A stretch of DNA of 64,000 nt from Temnothorax longispinosus. Lineage: Eukaryota > Arthropoda > Insecta > Hymenoptera > Formicidae. Of this stretch, positions 21,771 to 33,530 are shown piece after piece. The translations under genes and the position numbers were made by a program. The stretch spans positions 15,190,001 through 15,254,000 of the forward strand of contig NC_092360.1 in assembly GCF_030848805.1 (NCBI RefSeq), written 5' to 3'. The notes under the pieces are model-generated. The model did not search any database. It was given only the letters and a program-made list of their open reading frames with translations, and had not been told where the DNA came from. How positions within the stretch are numbered: position 1 is the first letter of the stretch; each line of letters starts with the position of its first letter.

Positions 21771-23370
21771 TTTATCAAATATTTGCTGCATAATTTTGCA
21801 TGAGTAAGTATGGTTGTGCTTCGCTAGATTCGCTACGCTCCTTCGTTGTTCTGCAATCTCTAAAATAAATTTAAATTGCACCTGAAATAAAACGAGACTT
21901 TCATAAGCAAATTGAAGAGCGGACATTAATGTGTGACTTACTTATTCAGAGCAGATGGTTTACGGTTCAGTTATTAGGTGTTTTGAATCGACTGAATATG
22001 TCGTATCGCGCAAGATTGACGCTCAATGACTCGCAAGCTATTTGCTTCCGTGATTTATTCGTTCGGAAAAAGAAGTTCTACCCCAACTAGCCTCGAATTA
22101 TATACCAGAGAGACTACTTTTGAATTAAAAAGTTTACAAAAAATTAATTAGAGGAATGTCGCGATGTTTTTGGTCGGTTAGGCTTTTTCAATTAATTTTT
22201 TTTTTCAAATTTTTTTGTCTTTAAAACTTAAAAATATTTGTAGTGATGGTAGTTGTTTCAAAAATACGAAAGGTGAAATAAAAAGCGATTAAACGAGATA
22301 CCTATTTCTTCGTTTGAAATGCAATTCTTCTGCAGCTAATTATTTTATTTTAATCACAAAAATAATGTGAATCAAGTTTAAGAAAAAAATAATTAATAGT
22401 AAAATGTTTAGTATAATATTTTAAGTTTGTTGTCTGATATTTTAAACAATTTTAAATAATTTGAAAAAGTTGGATTGTGAATATCTCTATATATTTGAAG
22501 GAAGATATTAATCGAGAGAAGATAATGTTAGAGTTGTATGTTAGAGCTTCTGTCAAACATTTATCTCCTTTACTAGTTTTATGAGAACACCATAATGTGT
22601 AATTCCGATTTGTAAAACCCGCGACACGATAGGAGCGCTCCTGCCGGACGACTCGCTTTCCCGTGAAGGCGCAAGCCCCGCGCGGGCGATCGGTTTTTGT
22701 TGATTGTGACGACACCGATGTCGAAGAGTCGAGTGTTGGAAAAATATACTTTAAATAACTTTAAAGTTCTTAAAAGTAATTTTAAAAGTTTAAGAGTTTA
22801 CTTAAGAAATTTTTAGGTAAATTAAAGTGTGTACAAGGTTAATCTAAAGTAATCTAAGAAATTTTAAAGTATTTCAAAACTGATAGTAAAATAATCTTAG
22901 AAAACCAAAGGTTTTAAAAACTGACTTTAAAATAGTATTCTGGTATTTTAAAGGAGTGGAAAAGTAGCTTTAAAGTAATTTTAATAAATCTTATAAGAAA
23001 ACATTAAACTTTAAAGTTTTTTTATAAATCTCGATCTTAACTTAAAAGTTACATGGAAGCAAACTTTTAAGGAGATTTATCTCATGTAGTTAAATCTTTA
23101 AGGTTTAAAGTTGTAAAGTTAAAGTTATAAGTATTTTAAAGCTGAACTTGGTTAGATGGCGCGTGTGTGAATGGTAGCGGTGAAAGTGCGTTGTGTTGTG
23201 CGATTTTAGCTTTGTTTCTGGGTTTAAAGATTAGTATGTGGCAAGTAGGGATAATGGAAAGATAGGGTGTAAGTAGGGGATGTGATGAGAATGAAGGGAG
23301 ATAGTAGGATGCAAGTAGAGAAAAGTAGTATAGAAGTGTTTAGAGAACGTGGTAGGATTGAGGTTATGTC

Positions 23371-23982
23371 ATGGTGACAAGTCAGTTAGGCGGTAAAGGC
23401 GGTAATGGTAATGTAGGTAAAGTAGGGAAGGTTTTAAAATTTCTCGTGTACCCGACATCGTCGAGGAGTTGCGTAGCGGGTGTATATGTGTGTGCACGTG
23501 TGTCGCGCGGATTCGCACGCCAGACGATCGATAAGCCGTCCGTCGTCGGGATCGCGTCTTCCAGGAACGAAACGCGGATCATCGTGAAGCCCGGCACGTG
23601 CCGGCATCGTTCCCTCGAGCTACGAGCCGGCAAAAATCTAACTTGCAAAGGCAACTGCGAAACGGAGACGCCTCGAGCCTACGAGCATTTTGACCCAATT
23701 CTTATTGGTCAAGACATTGGACTACTGCGCATACGTAATGTTGTTTCACCTTTCTTATCACATCATGTTTGCTCCTGTAATAAACGTTGCTTTTATTATA
23801 GGCGGGGGGAGGGGCTCTGCACCCCCCTCCTCGCCTGCGCCTCGACTTTCGACTCGGGGGGGGTTCGCCCCCCCGAACCCTCCCGTATGTGCCCATTTCT
23901 CTCAACTCGGGGAGGTTTCGCCCCCCCTTTACCCCCCGCAAGTCCTTCTTTAAATTTTAGACGCACTTGTGATATAAAATAG
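23371..23982 (+). CDS. Unrecognised GC-rich ORF, 203 codons
   Basis: The longest frame in a GC-rich block. It starts MVTSQLGGKGGNGNVGKV, contains Arg/Thr/Cys-rich stretches, and its C-terminal third is translated from G- and C-homopolymer repeats (ctcggggggg, cgcccccc). That low complexity and open frames on the other strand argue against a real protein. No domain was recognised. If the surrounding element is real, it could be cargo or decayed coding sequence. Confidence 0.15.
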   Translation: MVTSQLGGKGGNGNVGKVGKVLKFLVYPTSSRSCVAGVYVCARVSRGFARQTIDKPSVVGIASSRNETRIIVKPGTCRHRSLELRAGKNLTCKGNCETETPRAYEHFDPILIGQDIGLLRIRNVVSPFLSHHVCSCNKRCFYYRRGEGLCTPLLACASTFDSGGVRPPEPSRMCPFLSTRGGFAPPLPPASPSLNFRRTCDIK

Positions 23983-24491
23983 TGTGTGTAACTATTCTTT
24001 ATTATTATTTCTATATTGCATTTGGAATTTTTAAAGTGCTTTTATGTTTTAAAATAAGATATAAATATTTATCTTCTTTTATATGTCTGTCCTTATTAGG
24101 AAGAAATAATTTATAAGATTTTCTTTAGTTTTTATAGTTTGCTTCCATTGAAACGAGTATAAAGGATAAAAGATTCGTATAAAAGATTTCAAGTAAAAAA
24201 CAAAATTGTATTAAATTATCGTCAGGTTTAAATGTATTAATTAGCATGTTTGACAATAATTGCAGTATTTTAACAAATGGAGCCGCAAAACAATTACTTA
24301 TAGAAACACTAAATGAACTAGCAAACCCAGACCAAAACAAGAAGCTCTCCAGCAATTAATAAATCTGGCAGAGTTACAAATGAAAATTAAATTGTAAAAC
24401 ATGGGTGTACTGAATAATATTTTAAAAACACTTTAAAAATTTATAATAAATAAAATAATAACAAATTTAACTTACAGCAATGCTTACTTTA

Positions 24492-24567
24492 CCCAGCAAA
24501 CACAGAAAACACCGAGTGAGCAATTTGCTATCAAATTGCTCACTTGGTGTTTTCTGTGTTTGCTGGG
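24492..24567. mobile_element. 76-bp palindromic micro-MITE, CCCAGC ends
   Basis: The hairpin from CCCAGCAAACACAGAAAACA to its inverted copy has arms of about 33 bp and is flanked by TA on both sides (24490-24491 and 24568-24569). It has the same CCC end type as 4816-4915. Confidence 0.8.
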
Positions 24568-26036
24568 TACTTATCCCTGTGAAAAAACCTTAGAATTATG
24601 AAAAGTAAATTTAGGCATTTTTAACTTTAAAATTGTCGAAATTTACTTTTCATAATTTTAAGATTCTTTATACATTTTTCTTGAAGTAAGTACCTTATAG
24701 TTATAAGATTACCTTAAACAATAGTTTTAAAGTGTCCAAATTTACCTTTAATTTTTTTTTAAGTTTTTCTCTAAAGTAAGTTTTAAGTTTTTTTTTAAAG
24801 ATTTCTAAGGTAAATTTTCCCAAGGAATAAACTGTCTCTGCGTAAAGACGTACTACATACATAAAGTTTCGAGTTACCTTTGCAATACCAAACAGATAAC
24901 ATAAAAATTGTTTATTATTCTAATATACATAGATATATTAGGATCAAATTTAATTATTTAATTATTTAATTATTTTATATTCATCTTCTTATGTATATCT
25001 TGAGCAAAGCATAGAGAAATTTTTTTATTTTACAAATAAAATTTTTAAATATTTTCTGTAAGTTAATTACTTCAAGAACGAAAAACGATGATTTGGAAAA
25101 AGTTATATTACTGTTAAATGATTATTTGATCTTACTGCATCGATAAATTTTCACACGCGCACGTGCAAAATTCGCGATATAATCTGCAACGGTCTGTAGC
25201 AAGTCCGTCACGCTATTCGCTAATCGAGCATTCCGGCGATAAGCCGATAACATTATTAACATCAATAACGTACAGGTGTATTATAATCAAATGTACTGTT
25301 ATTAAAGTTTGTAATGTAATATCCTCCGGTTGCTACGTAACTTAAATTGCATGTTAATAAAAAATCTCCGTTTCAAATTTCTTTAGAGTTAATGATGACA
25401 TTCTATCTAAAAGATTTATCTCAGATTACTGTAGTTTATTATACAATACATAATACATATAACGAGAAATATGTATAATTTTTCAATATTCTCGTGGAAA
25501 TTGGATTTTTCTCGTATTGTGTATCTCATTTTTTTACATTGCGTATCTTGTTTCAAAATAGAACAATATGAGAATAACATTAGAAAAATACATACTATAT
25601 ACAATAATACTATATTTTTAAATGATTTAAAAACATAACTTACTTAAGAGGAAACTTTAATTTACTGATAATAAAAAAATATTGTTCTGATGTTTTAATA
25701 TAAATTTTATAAAATATTATTACTTTTTAAAACGGATATAATCGCATATTAAAAAATATTATTCAATATAAAATATATAAAATATAAATAATATACATGT
25801 AACATGTATAATAAGAACAAGGATTATAAAATGTTTGAAAAGTTTAAGACTTGTGCTGGCTCAATATATAGCTATGTCCACGTTAACAGTACCTACACAC
25901 GGCGTCATTCTTCACAAAATTGTGAACTATAAGACGTGAAAAATGATGTTAAAAGAGCTAAATTATTTTTGCAATATACAGCATCAATTTTGACGTAGAA
26001 CTACGTCTTTGTCGACAATAAGTAGGAGGTAAATCC

Positions 26037-26470
26037 AGGAACACAGAAAACATGTCACACTTTGATCGTTTATATCTTTGAAACTAATAATCGTAGAGTA
26101 ATAAATAAAGTGTCATTCGATAGCTTATAGAGTTCTATTTTCTCTCTAAAATCTCCAAAAGTGGTTACCGATTTCTATCTTAATATTCTCCGTGATTGCT
26201 CTAATTTCCGTAAATTGTGATATCAAGCTGAAATTTGTTTTTATGGATAGAGTGTCATTAAAGGAAGGTTGGTATTGAATTTGGTGATGATTGGTGAAGA
26301 GGTTACCCCAATTTCTGTTTTAAGAAATCTCCGTGTTTGTTTTAATTTCCATACATTTTGTGATATTGAGCTGAATTTTTTGATGGATAGATTATCATTA
26401 AAAAGAAGTACCGGTATTGAATTTGGCGTCAATCGTTGAAGGGGTTACCGATTTATGTCTAACAATAATG
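26037..26470. repeat. Degenerate tandem repeat, left part
   Basis: Units with GAGTGTCATTAAAGGAAGGT, GGTATTGAATTTGG and GGGGTTACCGATTTCT words repeat at roughly 130-170 bp. The same array continues at 33040-33330 on the other side of the pogo-like element, so the element landed inside the array. Confidence 0.7.
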
Positions 26471-26804
26471 TAGGGGAGACCGGGGCTATGGAGTCCACAC
26501 TTTACGCTTTTTTCAAGTTTACTAAAAAACTAATAAAGATATTTGGCTAAAATTTTAATGGTATAACCTTTCAACCTTGCTATTAATAAAAAACATAATT
26601 AGAATCGTTAATCTTTTAACATTTTAAAGAGGCGAACTTTTTAAGTGGACAAGTCAAGCGTAGACAGATAGCCCTATATGCGGGGCTATCTGTCTACATT
26701 CGAGGAGCTATTTGTCCACATAATAAAAAACACATTATTTATATTAATTTTTATACTTATTTATAATATTATTTATTATTAATATATAATATTGAAAAAA
26801 CTGC

Positions 26805-27276
26805 CTAGTCGTTGGAGTCAGAGAGGTAGTAGGCATTTTGTGTAGATTTTTTGACAAGTTTCTTGCGTAGAGCTGATTTTTCTGACGGTGGCATCAAACT
26901 GACTTTGAGTCCGTTGCAAAATCCTCAATTCTTTAATCTTTTTTTTATTTAGGGCCTTTACTTTATCCTCGGCAGCGTTTGAAATAAAAAATACTCAATA
27001 ATTTAAGACAAACTCATATATTTAACTTGACGTGTATTTTTAAAATAAAAATTTGGTGACGATTCTTGAATCGCAGGATCAAGTAGTTGCTCGTAGGTAA
27101 CTTTTTTACAGTAGCGAGTGAGAACCCGAACATTTATTCCAAAGTCTAACACTGTTTTTACGAAAAGATTCTCGCTCAATTTTGATTCTTTTAATCGCTC
27201 TAAATATAATTTTATTAGATATGTCTGCCTTATCCGTCTTAAGGAAAGTCTTTCTTTTGTAATAGTTACGCACCAT
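26805..27276 (-). pseudogene. pogo/jerky-type transposase relic
   Basis: Minus strand. It begins MVRNYYKRKT (Met at 27274-27276), the usual start of pogo/jerky-like transposases. After a frame change it reads VLDFGINVRVLTRYCKKVTY and EQLLDPAIQE, matching the N-terminal psq-type helix-turn-helix region that ends ...LTRYCKK. The C-terminal part, ending at TAG (26805-26807), reads EKSALRKKLVKKSTQNAYYL then SDSND. The CENPB-type domain and DDE catalytic core between these are deleted and frames are broken, so it cannot be functional. The TA-flanked ends agree with a pogo-type element. Confidence 0.6.
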
Positions 27277-28529
27277 TATCTATTTATAAAAGAACAATTT
27301 GTCATTGAAGTGTGGACACATTGCCCCATCAAAAATAGGACAGATAGTCCCGACCACCTTGGCGGAAAAAATTTATATAAATAACTACAAAATTTAACTA
27401 GAAATAAAAATTTGTACATTTTTGTTGAAATATTTAATTTTTTGTAAAAATAGTTATTTTTTTGTAAAAATATCTACGAAATAGTACCACAAATTACAAT
27501 GTTCTTAAATCAAGAAATTATTGCAAGTAGTATTTTATAAAAAACTACAATTTTATAAAAAATAGTACAAAAATTTACAAATTTTAAAAATTTAAGAAGA
27601 AAAAAATTTTTTAAAAATTAAAAGATCTACTTACTTGTAAAATACTACAATTATTTATAAATAACTATAAAAATCTACTACAATTTACGTATCGTAAAAC
27701 TATGCAACTTAGAATCTAATTCAGTTTTTAGTTTCTCATAAAATACTACAACTGCGTACAAATACTAACAAATACCAATTTCTTTGTACAGCTCAAAAAT
27801 TTATTACAATTATGGCTAATTAAAATTTGTAATTTTTAGTTAAATGTTACAAATTTTTACACTAATCTTCTAAAATTCATCTATTATTAATAACTTCTTA
27901 ATTCGCAAAAGTCAAAATACTTATGCTTTTATTTTCGTATAGTTTGTTGTAAAGTCCAATAGAAAAATACATAAAAGTACAATTTTTTACCTATATGAAT
28001 TTCTGATTCGTGAATGATTGTAATTTTGCATACAATACTACAAGATTCTACAGAAAACGACACAATCCTTAAGCCTTTTACAACTCGTGAATTCATGAAA
28101 ATCTACATAAATTTGCTTTTTTTAGATGTTTATAAGATACTACAATTTTACATGGAAATTAACAGATCTTTAACCAAACTTTTAACCTTTCCATGGAAAG
28201 TAAAAATTAATATGTCAATTAAAAAAATTAAGTATTTTATGCAAAATTAGAAAAAAAGAAAACTTAAAATAACATATAAGCAATGAGAAGTGCCGTTCGG
28301 TCGAAGCGGATCTTGATGCTTGATAATATTTCACAATATCAATTATTATTAAATACATGTTTCAGTTTTTTAAATTGGCACTGCGTGCCAATATGGACTT
28401 TGTCGGACTTAAAACGTAATTGTGTAAACTGAAACTAAAAATAATATATTTTATATTAATTTGATATTGTCAAGTAAAATAATACACTATTAGAAGAATA
28501 TTTTTATAACAGTTATACAAAATGGATAG

Positions 28530-28860
28530 ATCCATTATAGAGTATATATTCATATATGATTATCTTTAACCTTATAAATATACTTTTACATGATTACACA
28601 TGATAATATACTAGTATATAAAACCATATATGACTATATGAAGTTATATTTAAAGAGATTTAGCCATATAATATTGTTTAAGATTATATTTCCATTTCTT
28701 ATATGACCATTATAATTATATATTTACTAATATGAACAAATAAGAGGTATTTTTTCCCGAGTATATAATCATATATGCTTATATATGGTCATATGTATAA
28801 TATTATTTAAGATTATATTTTTTATTTCTTATATGATCATATATAATCATGTATCTACTA
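28530..28860. repeat. ATATGATTATATATGGTC repeat, array 1
   Basis: About 330 bp of irregular units such as ATATATGATTATAT and TATATGGTCATAT, largely self-complementary. A second array lies at 61255-61440. Confidence 0.7.
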
Positions 28861-29047
28861 AAAAAAATAAAAATATTTTATTAAAATACATAAATTTTTC
28901 TTGTCAAAAAACTTGGCGCTGCTAGACCTCAAAATTAGGTCAGCCTGGTGTGTATGTGCGAGCGAGTGGGTGTGGGCGATGTGTCTAGCAGCGCCAAGTT
29001 TTTTGACAAGAAAAATTTATGTATTTTAATAAATATTTTTATTTTTT
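28861..29047. repeat. Inverted repeat with ~65-bp arms
   Basis: Arms 28861-28927 and 28983-29047 are almost perfect inverted copies, including CAAAAAACTTGGCGCTGCTA. The 55-bp spacer is GC-richer. A downstream direct repeat, TACTGTTACCTCTGTAATTC, occurs near 29050 and 29180. Confidence 0.85.
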
Positions 29048-29244
29048 GTACTGTTACCTCTGTAATTCTTTGCGATGCGATTAAATCTTTTAAAATACAT
29101 ATATAAACTTTGTATTTAAATACCTTGTATTCCCTTATTGGGTTTAAATATTTTAATAAAATATTTGTATTTTGTACTGTTACCTCTGTGTAATTCTTCA
29201 TGATTCAATTTTTTATTCTAATCGAAGAAAAGCAGTAGTAATAT

Positions 29245-29965
29245 TATACCTCGAAAAAACCTAAGTAACAAGTGGTAGACGTAATCTTTGTATCTCGAAA
29301 AATATATGTTCTCTGTAATTGGCGCTGTAATTTAAAAAAAGATATCATTTCTTTTTTGTAATTGTAATAATAGATCACTTGAAGCGCGACTCTTTTTTTG
29401 ATAAGGTAACGTAATTTTGTGATGTGTATCACTTGAGTAATAATTTTTTGGAAATAAAAATAATACTGCTTAGGTTTTTTCGAGATTTTTGGAGATACAA
29501 AGATTACGTCCACCACCTGTTACTTAGGTTTTTTCGAGGTATAATACTACTACTTTGTTTTTTTTTTCGAGGTGAAGATACTACTGTTTAGGTTTTTTCG
29601 AGATTTTTCAAGATACAAAGATTTCGTCTACCACTTTTTACTTAGATTTTTTTAAGGTATAATACAACCACTGTTTTTTTTTTCGAGGTAACAACATATA
29701 CACTACTATGCGTGTACTTGGCGCCTTTCTTTACCTTTTTTTTAAAAAAGGTAATTTTGTACAGATATCACGCCTTTTTGCAGTATTACGCATTGTATAA
29801 ACAATATGTACAGGGTGTTATTTCGAGGTATAATACTACCACTTTGTTTTTTTTGAGGTAACAACATAATACATATATACTACTATGCGTGTACTTGGCG
29901 CATTTTTTTACCTTTTTTTTGAAAAATGTAATTTTGTACGGATATCACGCCTTTTTGTAGTGTCA
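29245..29965. repeat. Tandem CGAGGTATAATACTAC-type repeats
   Basis: Recurrent blocks of TTTTTTCGAGGTATAATACT and ACTACTATGCGTGTACTTGG. A long unit of about 176 bp occurs twice (29696-29784 and 29872-29962). Part of the array is inverted (29245-29330 against 29460-29540). Confidence 0.7.
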
Positions 29966-30002
29966 TATAAGACGTCGGCGTTAAAAGTAGATAGAAGAAG
30001 AA

Positions 30003-30264
30003 GTATCTTAATAAAAAATTTTCACATTTGGACTTTGCGTCGCAATATCTCCGCTCGTAGGGCACGGAGCGGGATATTATAAGAAACCCCCCCCCCCTAA
30101 TTGGACCCCAAGCTATCGATCAAGCCTACTTAGAACTTGATCCGTTCACTCGTTATTGAGATCTCAACATCTCGGGTACTCGCAACCCGTCGCGTCGCGT
30201 AAAAAAGTCACGGTCGGTCTCGCTCCGCGTGTACTTGGCGCGAGACACTACCGTGTCTCTTGAT
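30003..30264 (+). repeat. 262-bp direct repeat, left copy
   Basis: Nearly identical to 31621-31880, from GTATCTTAATAAAAAATTTT to CTACCGTGTCTCTTGAT. Together the two copies bracket the inverted minisatellite. They lack obvious TG...CA ends, so LTR status is not supported. Confidence 0.85.
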
Positions 30265-30269
30265 TCTGC

Positions 30270-31290
30270 CGCTAGGGAATTTTTAAGTCGATTCTTATGA
30301 ATCAAGCTTGAATTTGATGTCTAGGTGTCCCAGGTTGCCGATGACGAGGTTCACATAGTGCGCTTCATAGTTTTCGGTATCCAGGTGTATTAATACCTTG
30401 AATTTGATGTCCACGTGTTCCAGGTTGCTGATGTCGGGTTCCAGATAGTGCGCTCTATAGTTTTCGGTGTCCAGGTATAATAATACGTTGAATTCGATGT
30501 CTAGGTGTCCCACGTTTCCGATGACGAGGTCCACATAGTGCGCTCCGTAGTTTTCGGTGTCTACGTGTATTAATATCTCGAATTCGATATCTATGTGTCC
30601 TACATTCAGATTTAAAGTTATTAATACACCTAGACACCAAAAACTACAAAGCGCACTATGTGGACCTTGTCATCAACAACCTGGGACACGTGGACATCGA
30701 ATCCAAAGTATTAATACACGTAGACACCAAAAACTACGGAGCGCACTATGTGGACCTTGTCATCGGCAACCTGGGACATCTAGACATCGAATTCAACGTA
30801 CGATTACACCTGGACACCGAAAGCTATGAAGCGCACTATCTGGATCCCGTCATCGGCAACCTGGGACACGTGGACATCGAATTCAAAATATTAATACACG
30901 TAGACACCGAAAACTACGGAGCGCACTATGTGGACCTCGTCATCGGCAACCTGGGACACCTAGACATTGAATTCAACGTACGATTACACATGGACACCGA
31001 AAACTATGAAGCGCACTATCTGGATCCCGTCATCGGCAACCTGGGACACGTGGACATCGAATTCAAGGTATTAATACACGTAGACACCGAAAACTACGGA
31101 GCGCACTATGTGGACCTCGTCATCGGCAACCTGGGACACGTAGACATCGAATTCAACGTATTATTACACCTGGACACCGAAAACTATGAAGCGCACTATC
31201 TGGACCTCGTCATCGACAACCTGGGATACCTAGACATCGAATTCAAGCTTGATTCATAAGAATCGACTTAAAAATTCCCTAGCGGCACTT
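30270..31290. repeat. Inverted 90-bp minisatellite with an open frame
   Basis: A 90-bp unit encodes a 30-residue pattern such as LGHVDIEFKVLIHVDTENYG then AHYVDLVIGN. Units run on the minus strand at about 30295-30620 and on the plus strand at 30640-31250, forming one large palindrome closed by AATTCAAGCTTGATTCAT-type ends. Two alternating versions (GAHYVDL and EAHYLDP) make a 180-bp higher-order unit. The longest plus frame is 30660-31259 (199 codons). Because 90 is a multiple of three, the frame stays open whenever one unit lacks stops, so this is not by itself evidence of a gene. Confidence 0.85.
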
Positions 31291-31440
31291 TCTGCCAAGC
31301 GTAGAGAACCTTCTTTTCCGTTGACTTCATATATATTATATCAAGCTTGATTCATAAGAATCGACTTAAAAATTCCCTAGCGGCACTTTCTGCCAAGCGT
31401 AGAGAACCTTCTTTTCCGTTGACTCAATATATATTATATA
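31243..31440 (+). repeat. Tandem duplication of ~97 bp
   Basis: The block AAGCTTGATTCATAAGAATC ... CTTCTTTTCCGTTGACT occurs twice in tandem, separated by ATATATATTATAT. Its first half is also inverted at 30270-30310. Confidence 0.85.
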
Positions 31441-31620
31441 TTACCTAATTTACCTAAATAGAAATCTTCCTCCTGACCGATAAGTTTATCGACCTAATTT
31501 CGAAATACGCGCGCGATATCGAAACTGGCGATACCTGCGCCGCCAGCGTCGAAAAAGTGAAAGTGACGTTTCTCTGATAATCATAATAATATTGAGATGA
31601 GAGCGGTCGACGTAGACGAC

Positions 31621-31880
31621 GTATCTTAATAAAAAATTTTCACATTTGGACTTTGCGTCGCAATATCTCCGCTCGTAGGGCACGTAGCGGAATATTATGA
31701 GAGAAAACCCCCCTAATTGGACCCCAAGCTATCGATCAAGCCTACTTAGAACTTGATCCGTTCACTCGTTATCGAGATCTCAACATCTCGGGTACTCGCA
31801 ACCCGTCGCGTCGCGTAAAAGAGTCACGGTCGGTCTCGCTCCGCGTGTACTTGGCGCGAGACACTACCGTGTCTCTTGAT
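31621..31880 (+). repeat. 260-bp direct repeat, right copy
   Basis: Partner of 30003-30264. It differs by scattered substitutions and a shorter C run. Confidence 0.85.
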
Positions 31881-32088
31881 ATAAACTAATATGAATAAAT
31901 AAGAAATTTTTTTCCCGGGTTATGCGGTTTTAGACATGTGTGTATGGTGCTGGGTAAGGTTTTTTTTTATAATAACTCGCTTTTTATTTTACAGATAAGT
32001 TAGAATAAAGCAGTTTTTTTTTGTAATCGCGCGGCGCGACGTTGGCCCAATAGGCCTATTTTGTAATGAGCCGGCACTGGTTTCTGAC

Positions 32089-32385
32089 ATTCACCCGACA
32101 TTAAGAAAAAATTATATTCGTATATTCGATTCGAAATTTTATTATGACACATGTAGACTATATATAACACTTACATCAAATTAAGAAGTAGTCTACCACG
32201 TAAGACGGTTGGCTCACGATCCAGAGGTCCCGAGGTTTCGAGTTCGAATCCCATCAAGGTAAGTGTGTTTTTCAAGTACGAGAAAATATTTATAATCATA
32301 GGTTGCATCTTAAGAAACAAATTTATAGTTAAAAAAGTAGTAATAAAATTTCAAAATAAATATAATTTTTTTTATGTCGGGTGAA
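32089..32385 (+). mobile_element. MITE with ATTCACCCGACAT ends and tRNA-like core
   Basis: The ends ATTCACCCGACAT and ATGTCGGGTGAAT are inverted repeats. The core contains the tRNA-like module (32185-32261) that is also inside the CCCTTACAG family. This appears to be the free-standing form of that module. Confidence 0.65.
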
Positions 32386-33039
32386 TTTCCTCATTAGAGT
32401 GTTTTAATTCTAGTATTTCCTTATAATCTACTGTACTCAAATAGATATAAAAATGTGTAGAATATCAGTATTAGTTGTAGTTTGGCGTAGTTTTACCGAA
32501 AGATTTATAGATCAAGATGCACTTAAAAAATACAAAAATTTACAAAAGTGTTCCAATTCTAGCATTTTCATGTAGGATTTTGTAGTACTTCTTAAATTCA
32601 TGTAGAATTTAATAGATTCTGGCAATTATATTTTATAATTTTTTGTAGTACATTTTTATTTTTTTTTAAATTTTGTGGAAATATTTCCGCCAGGGCACGT
32701 TTTTCAGTCTTTAACATGTTCCCAATTTTAGATAATGCGGAATTAAGATTTGACGCTTCTCACACCTGATAACTATATATTAATTGATAATATTATGAAT
32801 TGCTTACTTTAATTTGAGTTAAACTACTGTCGCACAGCAAATTTTTCGACCGTCGAAAAATGTGAATAGGCATCGCAAGAAAACAAACAACATTTTGAAT
32901 ATTTTACGTAAAGGCATTTTTCAACTACTTGTTACAATGGTAGAGACATCTGTCTCTTAAAACTTGAGCTAGCAGTACTGTGGACACATAGCTCCCGTGT
33001 ATAATAGACAGATAGCCCCGGTCTCCCCTAAAGTTATAT

Positions 33040-33330
33040 ACATGTAATTTTACATAGAATATCATTAAAGGAAGGTTGGTATTTACTTTGGCGAGTATCG
33101 GGGAAGGGGTTACCGATTTCTGCAAGAAATTTATACTTAAGACTTGTATTGACATAAATTTGTCTCGTCGATCCGGGGACACCGATTTATGCCTAAACAG
33201 AGTATAAGTTATACATGTATTCTTATATAGAGCATCATTAAAAGAAGGTTGGTATTGAATTTGGCGAAAATCGTTGAAGAGGTAACCGATTTTTGCTTTA
33301 AAAGTGTATAAGTTTTCTAATTCCATTATA
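33040..33330. repeat. Degenerate tandem repeat, right part
   Basis: Continuation of the array at 26037-26470, split by the pogo-like element. It carries the same GGAAGGTTGGTATT and GGGTTACCGATTT words. Confidence 0.7.
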
Positions 33331-33530
33331 TTTTTCAGTCTTTTCTACCCCTATTTCATATATACTTCAAAATTTGGTTGATTAGACCCAGCTTTATTAG
33401 GTTTCTATGTATGTACGTATTTCTAGCAAATTCTAACGTATGTGTAACTCAAGAACTAATCAACCAAATTTCAAAGAATTATATATAAAATAGGGGTAGA
33501 AAAGACTGAAGAATATAATAGAATTAGAAA
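33318..33530. repeat. Inverted repeat of the gaaataggggtagaa family
   Basis: CAGTCTTTTCTACCCCTATT near 33338 is mirrored by AATAGGGGTAGAAAAGACTG near 33490. The unit is related to the minisatellite at 34590-35370 and to 40965-41060. Confidence 0.75.

Larger units (their letters stand above)
22735..24823. mobile_element. Candidate element: GC-rich core between TTTAAAG-repeat flanks
   Basis: Dense ACTTTAAA/TTAAAGTT words occupy 22740-23140 and 24590-24820. The outermost sequences, TTGGAAAAATATACTTTA at the left and the inverse of TTGGGAAAATTTACCTTA at the right, are similar inverted repeats. Between them is a GC-rich block (23370-23950). This would be a DNA element with subterminal repeats. 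No target duplication was confirmed. Confidence 0.35.
27357..32695. mobile_element. CCYTGGCGGAAA-ended DNA element nested in the pogo-like element
   Basis: The left end CCTTGGCGGAAAAAATTT and the right end (inverse of CCCTGGCGGAAATATTT) are imperfect inverted repeats, followed inward by AT-rich sequence with repeated TACAA/TTGTA words (27400-28000 and 32400-32680). No transposase was found. The interior holds the repeat systems at 28530-31880 and a MITE at 32089. The target duplication is unclear. Confidence 0.5.
26473..33028 (-). mobile_element. pogo-like DNA element, interrupted
   Basis: Ends GGGGAGACCGGGGCTAT and the inverse ATAGCCCCGGTCTCCCC are flanked by TA (26471-26472 and 33029-33030). 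Subterminal copies of GGGGCTATCTGTCTAC occur near 26690. The transposase relic lies at 26805-27276. Another element (27357-32695) fills most of its 6.56 kb, so the original insertion was about 1.2 kb. Confidence 0.7.

Noticed and set aside
27118..27384. 88-codon plus-strand ORF
   Set aside because: Antisense to the pogo-type transposase relic, whose minus-strand motifs (MVRNYYKRKT, LTRYCKK) are clearer.
30003..31880. LTR retrotransposon bounded by the 262-bp direct repeats
   Set aside because: No TG...CA ends, primer-binding site, polypurine tract or gag/pol between the repeats.
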